NCBI RefSeq assembly: GCF_008017415.1 | Contig: NZ_VRSV01000002.1 | Span: forward strand, 558,001 to 622,000 | Source: Microbacterium hatanonis | GTDB lineage: Bacteria; Actinomycetota; Actinomycetes; Actinomycetales; Microbacteriaceae | Reading direction: 5' to 3' | DNA: 64,000 nucleotides | Shown here: positions 18,900 to 27,925 of the stretch, in pieces | Numbering within the stretch: position 1 is the stretch's first letter | How the letters are laid out: each line of letters starts with the position of its first letter | Notes under the pieces: generated by a model | Databases searched by the model: none | What the model was told of the DNA's origin: nothing | Seen by the model: the letters and a program-made list of their open reading frames with translations, nothing else | Made by a program: the position numbers and the translations under genes

Positions 18900-20021
18900 T
18901 CAGGCCGCGCGGTCGAGGCCCATCGCGTAGGCGTGGGCGACGACGCGGCCCGCAGGGGTGCCGAGCGCGACGCGCAGCGCCGCCCGGCGGAGTGCATCGC
19001 CGATCGGGCCGAGGGGCCGGCCGAGCGACGTGTTCATCGCGGCGAGCCGGGCCGCCGTGCGCGCCGAGGCGATGCGACCGCGCTCCCAGCGGGTCAGGTC
19101 GGAGTCGGGGCGGCGGCCGGTGCGCACCCACTCGGTCACGAGGGGCGCCAGCGTGGCCGCGTCGAGGAGGCCGAGATTCATGCCCTGACCGCCGATCGGG
19201 CTGACCTCGTGCGCGGTGTCGCCGATGACCACGAGCCCGCCGTGGACGAGCCCGGATGCGACGGCCCGGCGCACGCGGAAGGCCGACGCGGACGCGAGTT
19301 CGGCGGCGGCGTCGCTCTCGCCGCGCCTTTCCAGCGCGACCCGAAGGCGCTCGGTGCGTGCGGTGGGGTCGTCGTCATCGCCGGCATCCCACGCGACGAA
19401 CCGTCGCCGCCCGCCCGGCAGGGGGAACGACTCGAGCACGCCGCCGTCGTCGAGGTGCACGACCGCCACCGGCCCGCCCGGGGCGGTGAGATCGGCCATG
19501 AGGTAGCGATCGGGGTACTCGCGCACTCCCACTCCGTGGTCGCGGAAGACGAGGCCGCGCGACCCGACGCCGGCGGCCACCACCGCTACGCGGGCGAGCA
19601 GAGGGTCGGTGCCGTTCGCGAACACGCGCGCCCGGCCGCCCTCCGGGCGCACGGCCGTCACGTCGACGCCCCGGCGGACGGCGGGTGCGTCGACGGCGAG
19701 CACCGCCTCCGTCGCGGACTGGGGCAGGGTGGCCACGAACGGGAACCGCGTGGGGAGTCGGTCGAAGCGCACCTCGCCGAGGAGTCGGCCCCGCGATCGC
19801 GCTTCGCCGCGCTCCACGCGCAGCGCGTCCGCCAGCAGCCGTTCGGTGACCCCGGATGCTTCGAGAGCCGCGAGCACCGGGGCGTGCAGGCCGATCGCCC
19901 GCGAACCGGGAGAGGCTTCGGGCCGTCTTTCGAGCACCACCACGTCGAGACCGGCGCGATGCAGGCGCCCGGCCAGCAGCATCCCCACCGGCCCGGCACC
20001 GACGATCACGACGTCATGCAC
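18900..20021 (-). CDS. FAD-dependent hydroxylase (polyketide tailoring)
   Basis: 373-residue flavoprotein monooxygenase of the PHBH fold. N-terminal dinucleotide motif VIVGAGPVGMLLAGRL (residues 4-19), Glu of the ribose contact in VVVLERRPEA, and the second FAD motif VIGDTAHEVSPIGGQGMN (about 280). Third gene of the PKS operon; its start overlaps the methyltransferase end by 8 bases. By analogy with SrsC of the Streptomyces srsABC phenolic-lipid operon it probably hydroxylates the alkylresorcinol toward a quinol/quinone. The analogy rests on gene order and family only. Confidence 0.82.
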   Translation of the reverse strand: MHDVVIVGAGPVGMLLAGRLHRAGLDVVVLERRPEASPGSRAIGLHAPVLAALEASGVTERLLADALRVERGEARSRGRLLGEVRFDRLPTRFPFVATLPQSATEAVLAVDAPAVRRGVDVTAVRPEGGRARVFANGTDPLLARVAVVAAGVGSRGLVFRDHGVGVREYPDRYLMADLTAPGGPVAVVHLDDGGVLESFPLPGGRRRFVAWDAGDDDDPTARTERLRVALERRGESDAAAELASASAFRVRRAVASGLVHGGLVVIGDTAHEVSPIGGQGMNLGLLDAATLAPLVTEWVRTGRRPDSDLTRWERGRIASARTAARLAAMNTSLGRPLGPIGDALRRAALRVALGTPAGRVVAHAYAMGLDRAA

Positions 20022-20706
20022 GCCCCGCTCCCGTCGCGAGCAGACGGAACGGCGCGGGTCGGTCGACGCGCCACGGTTTTCCGAGGGCTTCGGCGAGTTC
20101 GGCGGCGCGGTAGCTCCGGCGGATCGACCGGAGCCCGTCGGTGTGCAGGAAGGTGCCGGGCGCGAGGGGCGCGACCCCGACCCCGTAGAGCGCGTAGGCG
20201 AGCCGGCCCCGCTCGATGTCGGCGTGCAGCACCGTGCCGCGCGACAGGGAGAGGGAATCGTCGGCGAAACGGGTCAGCGCCGCGGGGGAGAGGTGGTGCA
20301 GCACGTGGTTCGATACGACGACGTCGAAGGTCTCGCCCGCCGCGAGCAGTTCGGTCGAGTCGGCGCGCACGAAACGGATGCTGCTCGAGCTCCGCCCGCG
20401 CGCGGCATCGTATGCCCGCGGGTCAGGATCGGCTCCGGTCCACTCGACGGCGAGTCCGTCCTTCCGGGTGAGGGCGTCGAGCCGGGCGACGAGGTCGCCG
20501 CCGCCGGAGCCCAGATCGAGCACCCGCGCGGGTCGGCCCATGCTCCTCAGGTACGGCCGCAGGCGTGTCCGGTACACGCCGCCCCAGCCGGCGACGAGCC
20601 GGTTGACGGTGTCGAACCGACGGTAGGTGGCGGCGAGGCGCACCGGATCGCAGTCGGGGTCGTCCATGATCTCGGTGAGATCGACCGCACGTTCGCGCAT
20701 GCTCAT
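20014..20706 (-). CDS. Class I SAM-dependent methyltransferase
   Basis: 230 residues. SAM-binding motif I is VLDLGSGGGDLVARL (about 63-77), an acidic residue at the end of strand 2 occurs in WTGADPDPRA, and the post-III region is VVVSNHVLHHL. The ATG at 20706 lies 7 bases after the PKS stop; the longer open frame is shadow of the PKS gene. It matches the position of SrsB (O-methyltransferase) in the srsABC-type operon and probably methylates a phenolic hydroxyl of the PKS product. Confidence 0.8.
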   Translation of the reverse strand: MSMRERAVDLTEIMDDPDCDPVRLAATYRRFDTVNRLVAGWGGVYRTRLRPYLRSMGRPARVLDLGSGGGDLVARLDALTRKDGLAVEWTGADPDPRAYDAARGRSSSSIRFVRADSTELLAAGETFDVVVSNHVLHHLSPAALTRFADDSLSLSRGTVLHADIERGRLAYALYGVGVAPLAPGTFLHTDGLRSIRRSYRAAELAEALGKPWRVDRPAPFRLLATGAGRA

Positions 20707-20713
20707 CGCGCGG

Positions 20714-21859
20714 TCAGCGACCGGTCGCGCCCGAGACCAGGTCGCGGACGGTGTCGGCGGGTGTCGCGACGCCGCGCACCGACATCCGCGCGGCCTCGAT
20801 CGTGAGTCCGGGTCCGAAGGCGAGCACGGCGAGCCGTTCGCCCTCGTGCCGGTCGTGCTCGAGCATGCGTCGAAGGACGAAGAGGATCGTCGCGCTCGAC
20901 ATGTTGCCGTACTCGCGCAGCACGTCGCGGGAGTCGGCGAGAGCGGCCGGGCCGAGACCGAGGCCGTCTTCAACCCGGTCGAGGATGCTGCGGCCTCCCG
21001 GGTGCACCGCCCAGGCGTCGACGGCCGCGGTGCCGCCGAAGAGGTCGAGGGCGACCGCCTCGATCTCGCGCCCGATGATGCGCGGCACCTGGGCGGTGAG
21101 GGTCATCTCGAACCCCTCGTCGCCGACGGTCCACACCATGTCCTTCTCGCCGTCGTCGGTGAGCCGGGTGCCGAACCCGTCGAGGTCGAGGCGTCGGCCG
21201 ACACGTCGGGCGGGATCGGCGCTGACGACTGCCGCGGCCGCACCGTCGGCGAAGACCGATGCCGCGACGATCTGCTCGGGATCATCCGAACTGCGGATGT
21301 GCAGAGAGCACAGTTCCGCGCACACCACGAGCACGACCGCCTCCGGCTGCGCCGCAGCCATCCGGGCAGCGGCACGGAGGCCCGGGATGGCCGCCGCGCA
21401 GCCGATGAATCCGAGGTGGTAGCGCTCCGTCGAGGGCGAGAGTCCGAGGTCGCGCACGAGCAGGAAGTCGGGGCCGGGCGCGAACATCCCCGTGCACGAC
21501 ACGGTGATGACGTGCGTGACCTCTTCCGGCGCGACGCCGGAGCGGGCCAGCGCGTCGCGGGCGGCCTCCGCGAACAGCGCCGGCACCGCACGGCGGTACT
21601 CGGCGTTGCGCTCGCCGGTCGACGGTACGCGCAGCACCGGGGTGCCGTCGCGAAGCGCCAGGCCCGACGCCGCGCCGCCGCCGAGTTCGCCGAGCACCGT
21701 GTAGCGCGTCTCGATCGCGGCAGCGTCGAAGGCCGCGCCGAGCAAGCGGCGCGCGCGTCGGTCGATGGCGGGCTGCTCCGCTAGGAGGTCGCGCACGTCA
21801 TCCTGTCGCAGACGCGTGGCGGGCACCGCGGTGCCGATCCCCAGGATGCTGGCAGTCAT
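20714..21859 (-). CDS. Type III polyketide synthase (alkylresorcinol/pyrone type)
   Basis: 381-residue chalcone synthase-fold enzyme. All three catalytic residues are visible: Cys in VSCTGMFAPGPDFLL (about 122), His in AVHPGGRSILD (about 285) and Asn in YGNMSSATILF (about 317). Bacterial members next to a methyltransferase and FAD hydroxylase make alkylresorcinols or alkylpyrones from long acyl starters and malonyl-CoA. First gene of the operon. TATGGT at 21865-21870, 5 bases before the ATG, suggests a leaderless start; an imperfect palindrome (GCACACCACGGTGC) lies just beyond it and may be an operator. Confidence 0.9.
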   Translation of the reverse strand: MTASILGIGTAVPATRLRQDDVRDLLAEQPAIDRRARRLLGAAFDAAAIETRYTVLGELGGGAASGLALRDGTPVLRVPSTGERNAEYRRAVPALFAEAARDALARSGVAPEEVTHVITVSCTGMFAPGPDFLLVRDLGLSPSTERYHLGFIGCAAAIPGLRAAARMAAAQPEAVVLVVCAELCSLHIRSSDDPEQIVAASVFADGAAAAVVSADPARRVGRRLDLDGFGTRLTDDGEKDMVWTVGDEGFEMTLTAQVPRIIGREIEAVALDLFGGTAAVDAWAVHPGGRSILDRVEDGLGLGPAALADSRDVLREYGNMSSATILFVLRRMLEHDRHEGERLAVLAFGPGLTIEAARMSVRGVATPADTVRDLVSGATGR

Positions 21860-21973
21860 GCTTCACCATAGGCACACCACGGTGCTCCGGGGCCGACCTG
21901 GCGGAGCGACTTCTCGGCGTCTATGGTGCGTGCGCCGTTGCCCCGCCTCCCGGCCCGGCCGTACCCTGCCAGC

Positions 21974-22711
21974 ATGAGCACGCACGAGACGGCGTCGTCC
22001 CGGGGTTCGGAGACGACCGCGGCGGTGCCCCGCGCCGCTTTCGACGTCACCCGTCTCGCCCTGGCGTCGGGAGCGGGCGCGGTGTCGGCGGCGATCACGG
22101 CCGTCATCATCCTGGTCGCGCGTGACGGCGATGCCAGCTCCGACATGGCGGCGACGTGCCTGTTCGCCTTCTCGGCCGCGTGGTCGATCGCCTACCTCGT
22201 GCACACGCTCCGGCTGTTCGGCCGGCTTCCCGCAGACCGGCTCCGGCAGGTGCTGCGGGACTCCACCCCGCGGGGACGCTTCGGCAGCCTCGGGGCGATC
22301 ATCTCCGGCACCGGGCCCACGATCGCCGTGCAGTGGTCCCTGATCGCGGTCGCCGCGGTGCTGGCCTTCACGGTGTGGCCGTCGCTGCTGAAGGAACCGG
22401 TGACCGTGGTCTTCAGCATCCTGGTCGTCGCGGCCTCCTGGGCGGTGACCATCGTCGCCTACGGGGTGCACTACGCGCGCTTCGATGCCGAGACCGAGGG
22501 GCTCGACTTCCCCGACGGCAAGGCCGCCCGCCTCTTCATCGACTACCTCTACCTCGCCGTCCAGGTGCAGACGACGTTCTCCACCTCCGACATATCGCTG
22601 AAGTCGTCGGCGGCGCGGAGCCTCGTCACGGGGCACACGCTCGTGTCGTTCGCCTTCAACACCGTCATCATCGCGATGCTCATCACCGTGCTGTTCCTCG
22701 GCAACAGCTGA
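21974..22711 (+). CDS. DUF1345 membrane protein
   Basis: 245 residues with about five hydrophobic segments. The segment FIDYLYLAVQVQTTFSTSD followed by ISLKSSAARSLVTGHTLVSF corresponds to the conserved DUF1345 block, which resembles an ion-channel pore loop with its following helix. The ATG at 21974 has TACCCT at 21962-21967, 6 bases upstream (leaderless pattern); the open frame upstream is ignored. Function unproven; a cation-channel-like role is a guess. Convergent with the next gene, 16 bases apart. Confidence 0.75.
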   Translation: MSTHETASSRGSETTAAVPRAAFDVTRLALASGAGAVSAAITAVIILVARDGDASSDMAATCLFAFSAAWSIAYLVHTLRLFGRLPADRLRQVLRDSTPRGRFGSLGAIISGTGPTIAVQWSLIAVAAVLAFTVWPSLLKEPVTVVFSILVVAASWAVTIVAYGVHYARFDAETEGLDFPDGKAARLFIDYLYLAVQVQTTFSTSDISLKSSAARSLVTGHTLVSFAFNTVIIAMLITVLFLGNS

Positions 22712-22727
22712 CGCGAGGCGGGCCGGT

Positions 22728-23411
22728 TCAGCGGCGGACGTCGAACGCCAGCTCGATGAGGGGGAGTTCGTCGCGGGGCACGACGGCGGTGAGCACTCCG
22801 CCGTCGGGGAGTGCCGCTCCGACCGCGTAGACGAAGGGATCGGTGTCGATCTCGATGCCGGGGAGGTCGCTCCCCTCGACGCGGACGGTGACGCCGTCAC
22901 GCACGGCGGACGTTCCCGGGAAGGCCGGCGAGTCCCACTCGTGAAGGTCGATGCCCGCCGGCTCGCGGAAGTGGTTCATGAGGATGTGCCGCGCGTGGTC
23001 CATCAGCAACGCGCCGGGCGTCGTCCGCTCGGATGTCTCGGCGTGCCACGAGGTGCGCACGGCCTCCCACAGTCGTGGATAGCGCATGCGCTCGACCTGC
23101 GCGATCAACCACGCGGGCCGTGGCCACGGCGGAACGGTATCGAGGGAGCGCCGCGTGTGGTCGTCGAGGTCGGCGAGGTTCACCGGATCCGCCCGGTCGT
23201 CGGGATTGCGCCACAGCATGTAGCCCACGCTCACCGACATCGCGACCATCGTGTCGCCCTGCTGCTGAACCATCAGCGCGAGGCTGTCATCGTCTTCGAG
23301 GGACGGCTGCGGAATGAAGCCGCGCACGGGAACGGGCAATTCCTTCGCCCGCTCGGCCTGATCGAGCCGAGGGTCGGGGGCGTCTTCGGGAAGCACTCCG
23401 GCGAACTGCAT
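22728..23411 (-). CDS. Hypothetical protein, about 227 aa
   Basis: No family recognised. The sequence is soluble, Trp- and Pro-rich in the middle (TVPPWPRPAWLIAQVERMRYPRL written here in part as PPWPRPAW), with a conserved-looking C-terminus of beta strands (DPFVYAVGAALPDGGVLTAV). The ATG at 23411 is the first ATG of the frame; a TTG at 23447 would add 12 residues. Neither has a clear ribosome site, so the start is uncertain. Divergent from the hydrolase gene. Confidence 0.55.
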   Translation of the reverse strand: MQFAGVLPEDAPDPRLDQAERAKELPVPVRGFIPQPSLEDDDSLALMVQQQGDTMVAMSVSVGYMLWRNPDDRADPVNLADLDDHTRRSLDTVPPWPRPAWLIAQVERMRYPRLWEAVRTSWHAETSERTTPGALLMDHARHILMNHFREPAGIDLHEWDSPAFPGTSAVRDGVTVRVEGSDLPGIEIDTDPFVYAVGAALPDGGVLTAVVPRDELPLIELAFDVRR

Positions 23412-23475
23412 GCTGTCGAGTGTGACGGCACGATCGAAGGGCGGCAAGAGTGGGCGGATGCTGCGCCGTCACCCC

Positions 23476-23504
23476 TTGACCGCGCGCGCGGCGGTTGATT
23501 CGAT
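23476..23504 (+). promoter_or_regulatory. Promoter TTGACC-N17-TTCGAT
   Basis: -35 TTGACC at 23476-23481 and -10 TTCGAT at 23499-23504 with a 17-base spacer; the ATG of the hydrolase follows 6 bases after the -10, so the mRNA would be leaderless or nearly so. Confidence 0.5.
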
Positions 23505-23510
23505 CAGGAC

Positions 23511-24290
23511 ATGCCCATCGTCGAGTCCGCGGATGGAACGCCGATCCATGTCGAGTCGACCGGCGACGGCCCGGCCGTCGTGGTCGTGAACGGCGCGTTC
23601 TCGACGGCGGCCGACGCCTCCGGGATCGCCGACGCGCTCGTCCGTGCGGGGTTCACCGCCGTCCTCTACGATCGCCGAGCGCGCGCCGGCAGCGGCGACA
23701 CCCGCCCTTTCGCACCTGAGCGCGAGGCCGACGACCTCGCCGCGGTGATCGCCGGCGTGGGCGGGGCGGCGGCCGTCCTCGGCCACTCCTCGGGCGCCGT
23801 GCTCGCCCTGTTCGCGGCCTCGCTGGGCGTGCCGACCGGAACCCTCGTCCTCTCCGAACCGCCGTTCCACTTCGGTCAGGACGATCCGCCGTCCGACCTG
23901 CCCGAGCGTCTGCAGCTGGCGGTGGACGAGGGGCGCGAAGCCGACGCGGTGACGACGTTTCAGACCGAAGGCATAGGGCTGCCCCCGGCGATGGTCGAGC
24001 AGATCCGGTCGAGCCCGATGTTCGCCGGCCTCGTCGCGCTGGCGCAGTCGACCGTGTACGACGCGACTCTCACCCGACAGATCTCGACCCCCACGGCGGC
24101 GATGCGCGAGGTCGGCGTGCCCGTGGTCGTGCTCACCGGCACCGATACCTTCCCCTTCCTCCACGCGGCGTCGGAGCGCCTCGCCGAGGAGGTGTCCGGT
24201 GCGGTGTTCGTCGAGGTCCCCGAGTCGGTGCAGCACCGGCTCGATCCCGAGGCGACCTCGCGGGTCGTCGCCGCGCACCTGCGCCCGTGA
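23511..24290 (+). CDS. Alpha/beta hydrolase
   Basis: 259 residues. Oxyanion region [14 protein letters not shown], nucleophile elbow [10 protein letters not shown] (Ser about 96) and a C-terminal His in VQHRLDPEA (about 245) following the Asp-bearing strand [11 protein letters not shown]: the complete alpha/beta hydrolase order. Substrate unknown. Followed after 49 bases by a VOC gene with its own strong ribosome site, possibly co-transcribed. Confidence 0.82.
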   Translation: MPIVESADGTPIHVESTGDGPAVVVVNGAFSTAADASGIADALVRAGFTAVLYDRRARAGSGDTRPFAPEREADDLAAVIAGVGGAAAVLGHSSGAVLALFAASLGVPTGTLVLSEPPFHFGQDDPPSDLPERLQLAVDEGREADAVTTFQTEGIGLPPAMVEQIRSSPMFAGLVALAQSTVYDATLTRQISTPTAAMREVGVPVVVLTGTDTFPFLHAASERLAEEVSGAVFVEVPESVQHRLDPEATSRVVAAHLRP

Positions 24291-24339
24291 TGCCGCGGCC
24301 CCGCAGCATCCGCTCAACGAACTCAATGAAGGAGACGAC

Positions 24340-24717
24340 ATGTTCACCACAGACAGGGCTTTCAGCGGATTCTCCGTCGATGACATCGACGCTGCGCGAT
24401 CGTTCTATCGCGACATCCTCGGACTCGAGACCGTCGATGACGAGATGGGCTTCTTCAGCCTGAGGCTCGCGTCGGGTGCCTCCGTGTTCGTCTATCCGAA
24501 GCCGAACCACGAGCCCGCGAGCTTCACGATCCTGAACTTCCCGACCGACGACGTCGAGGCGGCGGTCGACGAGCTGAACGCGCGCGGGGTGACGACAAAG
24601 ATCTACCGCGACGACGAGATCGCGACCGACGAGAAGGGCATCCAGCGCGGCCGGGGTCCGACGATCGCGTGGTTCCGCGACCCGGCCGGCAACGTGCTCT
24701 CGGTTCTCGACGCCTGA
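24340..24717 (+). CDS. VOC (glyoxalase/bleomycin-resistance) family protein
   Basis: 125-residue single-module vicinal oxygen chelate protein with paired beta-alpha-beta-beta-beta units: [20 protein letters not shown] and [15 protein letters not shown], ending [15 protein letters not shown]. The ATG at 24340 has GAAGGAG 6 bases upstream; the long upstream frame is discarded. Substrate unknown. Ends 11 bases before the end of the convergent dehydrogenase gene. Confidence 0.8.
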   Translation: MFTTDRAFSGFSVDDIDAARSFYRDILGLETVDDEMGFFSLRLASGASVFVYPKPNHEPASFTILNFPTDDVEAAVDELNARGVTTKIYRDDEIATDEKGIQRGRGPTIAWFRDPAGNVLSVLDA

Positions 24718-24728
24718 GCCGCCTCCCG

Positions 24729-26093
24729 TCAGAGCGTCGGCCAGCCCTCCGGGGCGATGGAGCCCGCGGGGTACTCGTCGAGCGGTACCTTGCCCGCCCG
24801 CCACGCGTCGAGCACGGGCTGCACGATACGCCAGCACTGCTCGGCCGCGTCGCCTCGCACCGACAGCATGGCGTCGCCGTCGAGGATCCCGGAGAGCACC
24901 TCGGCGTACGCGACGCGGCCGCCTTCTCCGAGGTCGGCCTGGAGGGACACGCGTTCGAGCACGAGCGGGTCGGCGCCACCGTTGACGTTGAGGCCGAGTG
25001 ACATCGTGTCGGGGCTGAGAGAGAATCGCAGTTCGGTGGGGGCCGTCTCGCCCGTGAAGCCCTGCGGCATGTGGCGCACGGGCTGGAAGGTCACGATCAC
25101 CTCGGCATCCTTGTCAGCGAGCGCCTTGCCGGAGCGCAGCGTGATCGGGACGCCCTGCCAGCGCGCGGTGCGGATCTCCACCGTCATCTCGGCGAGGGTC
25201 TCGGTGTCGCGTGAGGGGTCGACGCCCTTCTCGTCCACGTACGAGGGGTACTCGCGACCATCGACGGTGCCGGCGGTGTAGCGAGCGCGGCGGGACGAGG
25301 CGACCGGGTCGTCGCCCAGCACGTGCGTCGCGCGGAGGATCGCCGCGGTCGCGTCCCGCAGGTCGATCTCGTCGAGGGACGACGGCGGCTCCATGGTCAC
25401 GAACGCCATCACCTGCAGCAGGTGGCTCTGGATCATGTCGATGAGCGCGCCTGCGCGGTCGTAGTACCCGGCGCGACCCTCGAGGCCCAGCGATTCGTCG
25501 TACTGGATGACGATCGACGCGATGTCGTCGGCCGACCAGACCGGCTCGATGAGGCGGTTCGCGAACCGCACGCCGAGGAAGTTCAGCACGGTCGAGCGGC
25601 CGAGGAAGTGATCGACGCGGAACACCTGGCGCTCCGGCACCAGCTTCGCGAGCACCTCGTTCAGCTCGTGGGCGCTGGCCTCGTCGGTGCCGAAGGGCTT
25701 CTCGAGGGCGAGGATCGTGCCTTCGGGGATCTCGACCGATTCGAGCGCCTCGCAGGCCTGCTCCGCTACGGCCGGGGGAACCGCGAAGTACAGAGCGGGG
25801 CGCCCCTCGGCGGCGTTTAGCAGCGCCTGCAGGTCGTCGGGCTTCGTGATGTCGGCCTTCGAGTAGGTCGTGGCCGACACCGCGGCGAACGCACCCTTCG
25901 CATCGGTCGTCTCGAACGCCTTCTCGACCACCTCGCGCCAGTGCTCATCGGTCCAGTCGTCCATGCCCGCGCCGTGCAGGCGCACCGACCGCTCGGGCTC
26001 GCGCACGAGCAGCTGACCGAGCGCGGGGAGCAGAAGCCTCGAGGTGAGGTCGCCCGAGGCGCCGAGGATGATCAGGGTGGTGTCGGCGGTCAT
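24729..26093 (-). CDS. zwf: Glucose-6-phosphate dehydrogenase family protein
   Basis: 454 residues. Rossmann motif IILGASGDLTSRLL, EKPFGTDEASA (about 150), and catalytic region FRVDHFLGRSTVLNFL (about 168), plus DMIQSHLLQVMAFV with the second conserved His. Canonical enzymes read RIDHYLGKE: Asp and His are kept, but Tyr becomes Phe, Lys becomes Arg and Glu becomes Ser, and the protein is 40-60 residues shorter than typical Zwf. It may be a divergent paralogue rather than the main pentose-phosphate enzyme. The ATG at 26093 is chosen because TAGGGT (26101-26106) is 7 bases upstream (leaderless pattern). Divergent from the GH15 gene. Confidence 0.8.
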   Translation of the reverse strand: MTADTTLIILGASGDLTSRLLLPALGQLLVREPERSVRLHGAGMDDWTDEHWREVVEKAFETTDAKGAFAAVSATTYSKADITKPDDLQALLNAAEGRPALYFAVPPAVAEQACEALESVEIPEGTILALEKPFGTDEASAHELNEVLAKLVPERQVFRVDHFLGRSTVLNFLGVRFANRLIEPVWSADDIASIVIQYDESLGLEGRAGYYDRAGALIDMIQSHLLQVMAFVTMEPPSSLDEIDLRDATAAILRATHVLGDDPVASSRRARYTAGTVDGREYPSYVDEKGVDPSRDTETLAEMTVEIRTARWQGVPITLRSGKALADKDAEVIVTFQPVRHMPQGFTGETAPTELRFSLSPDTMSLGLNVNGGADPLVLERVSLQADLGEGGRVAYAEVLSGILDGDAMLSVRGDAAEQCWRIVQPVLDAWRAGKVPLDEYPAGSIAPEGWPTL

Positions 26094-26160
26094 GAGCCCC
26101 ACCCTAGGACTCGCCGGGCGCTCCGGTACGGTCGCGCTCCGGAGTTGACAGAATCATGCC

Positions 26161-27924
26161 GTGCCCGCAGCTATCGAGGACTACGCACTGCTGAGCGACT
26201 GCCGTACGGCGGCCCTGGTCTCGGCGACCGGCAGCATCGATTGGCTGTGCCTGCCCCGCTACGACTCGCCCTCGATCTTCGGCGGCCTGCTCGGCGACGA
26301 CTCCCACGGGTCGTGGAGCCTGCGCCCGACCGACCCGGCGGCGATCGCCGAGCGTCGATACGACGACGACACCTTCATCCTCGTGACCCGCTGGACGGCG
26401 GCGGCGGGGATCGCCGAGGTCTACGAGTTCCTGGCCTACGACGATGCGCGGCACGACCTCGTGCGGCGGGTCATCGGTGTCAGCGGTGCGGTGGAGTTCG
26501 AGAGCGTGCTGCGGCTGCGCTTCGATTACGCGCGCGCGCTTCCCTGGGTGCGGCAGATCGGTTCGCCCGACGACCCGGCGCTGCTCGCGATCGCCGGACC
26601 TGCCGCCGTCGTCGTGCGCGGCCCGCTGCACACCGCTCACGACCAGGCGCACCGCGCGACGTTCTCCGTGGCTGCCGACGAGTCGGTCGACAGCACCCTC
26701 AGCTGGGCCCCGTCGTACGACGACGTTCCCGAGCCCGTCGACGTGGAGGGGGCGTGGGAGCGCACGCGCGAATGGTGGACCGACTGGGCCAGCACCCTGT
26801 CGCATGACGGCCCGCACCACGACCTGGTGATCCGCTCGCTCCTGGTGCTGCGAGCGCTGACCCATCGCGACACCGGCGGGATCGTGGCCGCGGCGACGAC
26901 CTCGCTGCCCGAGCAGGCGGGCGGCCCGCGCAATTGGGACTACCGCTACGTCTGGCTGCGCGACGCCGCTCTCACCCTGCAGGCCTACATCGCCCACGGC
27001 TATCTCGCCGCTGCCGCGCGGTGGCGCGAATGGCTGCTGCGTGCGATCGCCGGAGACCCCGCCGACATCCAGATCATGTACGGCATCGCCGGGGAGCGCG
27101 ACCTCCCCGAGCGCGAGCTGCCGAATTTCCCGGGCTACGAGGGCGCCGCCCCGGTGCGGATCGGCAACGGCGCCGTCGACCAGTGGCAGGCCGACGTGAT
27201 CGGCGAGGTGATGGTGGCGTTGGATGCTGCGCGCCAGGCCGGACTGAGCGAGACCCCGTTCTCGTGGGCGCTGCAGCGGGCGCTCCTCGCGCAGGCGGCG
27301 GAGACGGTGGACGAGCCGGATCAGGGGATCTGGGAGATCCGCGGCGAACCGAGGATGTTCACGCACTCCCGCGTCATGATGTGGGCGGCCTTCGACCGGG
27401 GCGTTCGCGCCGTCGAGCAGCACGGCCTCGACGGTGAGGTGGAGGAGTGGCGCGCCCTGCGCGATCGCCTGCGCACAGCGATCGACGCCACCGGTGTCGG
27501 CGACGGCGGCTATTTCGTGCAGCACGACGCGACGACCGAGGTCGACGCGTCGCTCCTGCAGCTTCCGCTCGTCGACTTCTGCGCCGCCGACGACCCGCGC
27601 ATGCTGCGGACGGTGGAGCGCATCGAGGAGACGCTGATGCCCGACGGGTTCGTGCGTCGGTACCGCACGTCATCGGGAGTCGATGGTCTGTCCGGCGACG
27701 AGAGCGCGTTCCTCGCGTGCTCGTTCTGGCTCGTGCAGCAGTACGCCGCCTCCGGACGGCGCGAGGACGGCGGGGAGCTGATGACGCGGGTGTGCGAGGC
27801 CGCGAACGATCTCGGGTTGCTGTCGGAGGAGTACGACCCTGCGGGGCGTCGCCAGCTCGGCAACACCCCGCAGGCCCTCTCGCATCTCGCACTCGTCGGT
27901 GCGGCCGACGCGCTCCACCGCTGA
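26161..27924 (+). CDS. Glycoside hydrolase family 15 protein (trehalase/glucoamylase-like)
   Basis: 587 residues. N-terminal beta-sandwich (IEDYALLSDCRTAALVSATG, SIDWLCLPRYDSPSIFG) followed by the (alpha/alpha)6 barrel with NWDYRYVWLRDAALTLQAY, GWxDQWQ-like NGAVDQWQADVIGE, and a C-terminal EEYDPAGRRQLGNTPQALSH that carries the probable catalytic base Glu. Actinobacterial GH15 members include trehalases as well as glucan hydrolases; no signal peptide, so the enzyme is cytoplasmic. GTG start at 26161; a weak -10 (CAGAAT, 26149-26154) lies 6 bases upstream. Confidence 0.85.
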   Translation: MPAAIEDYALLSDCRTAALVSATGSIDWLCLPRYDSPSIFGGLLGDDSHGSWSLRPTDPAAIAERRYDDDTFILVTRWTAAAGIAEVYEFLAYDDARHDLVRRVIGVSGAVEFESVLRLRFDYARALPWVRQIGSPDDPALLAIAGPAAVVVRGPLHTAHDQAHRATFSVAADESVDSTLSWAPSYDDVPEPVDVEGAWERTREWWTDWASTLSHDGPHHDLVIRSLLVLRALTHRDTGGIVAAATTSLPEQAGGPRNWDYRYVWLRDAALTLQAYIAHGYLAAAARWREWLLRAIAGDPADIQIMYGIAGERDLPERELPNFPGYEGAAPVRIGNGAVDQWQADVIGEVMVALDAARQAGLSETPFSWALQRALLAQAAETVDEPDQGIWEIRGEPRMFTHSRVMMWAAFDRGVRAVEQHGLDGEVEEWRALRDRLRTAIDATGVGDGGYFVQHDATTEVDASLLQLPLVDFCAADDPRMLRTVERIEETLMPDGFVRRYRTSSGVDGLSGDESAFLACSFWLVQQYAASGRREDGGELMTRVCEAANDLGLLSEEYDPAGRRQLGNTPQALSHLALVGAADALHR

Positions 27925-27925
27925 G

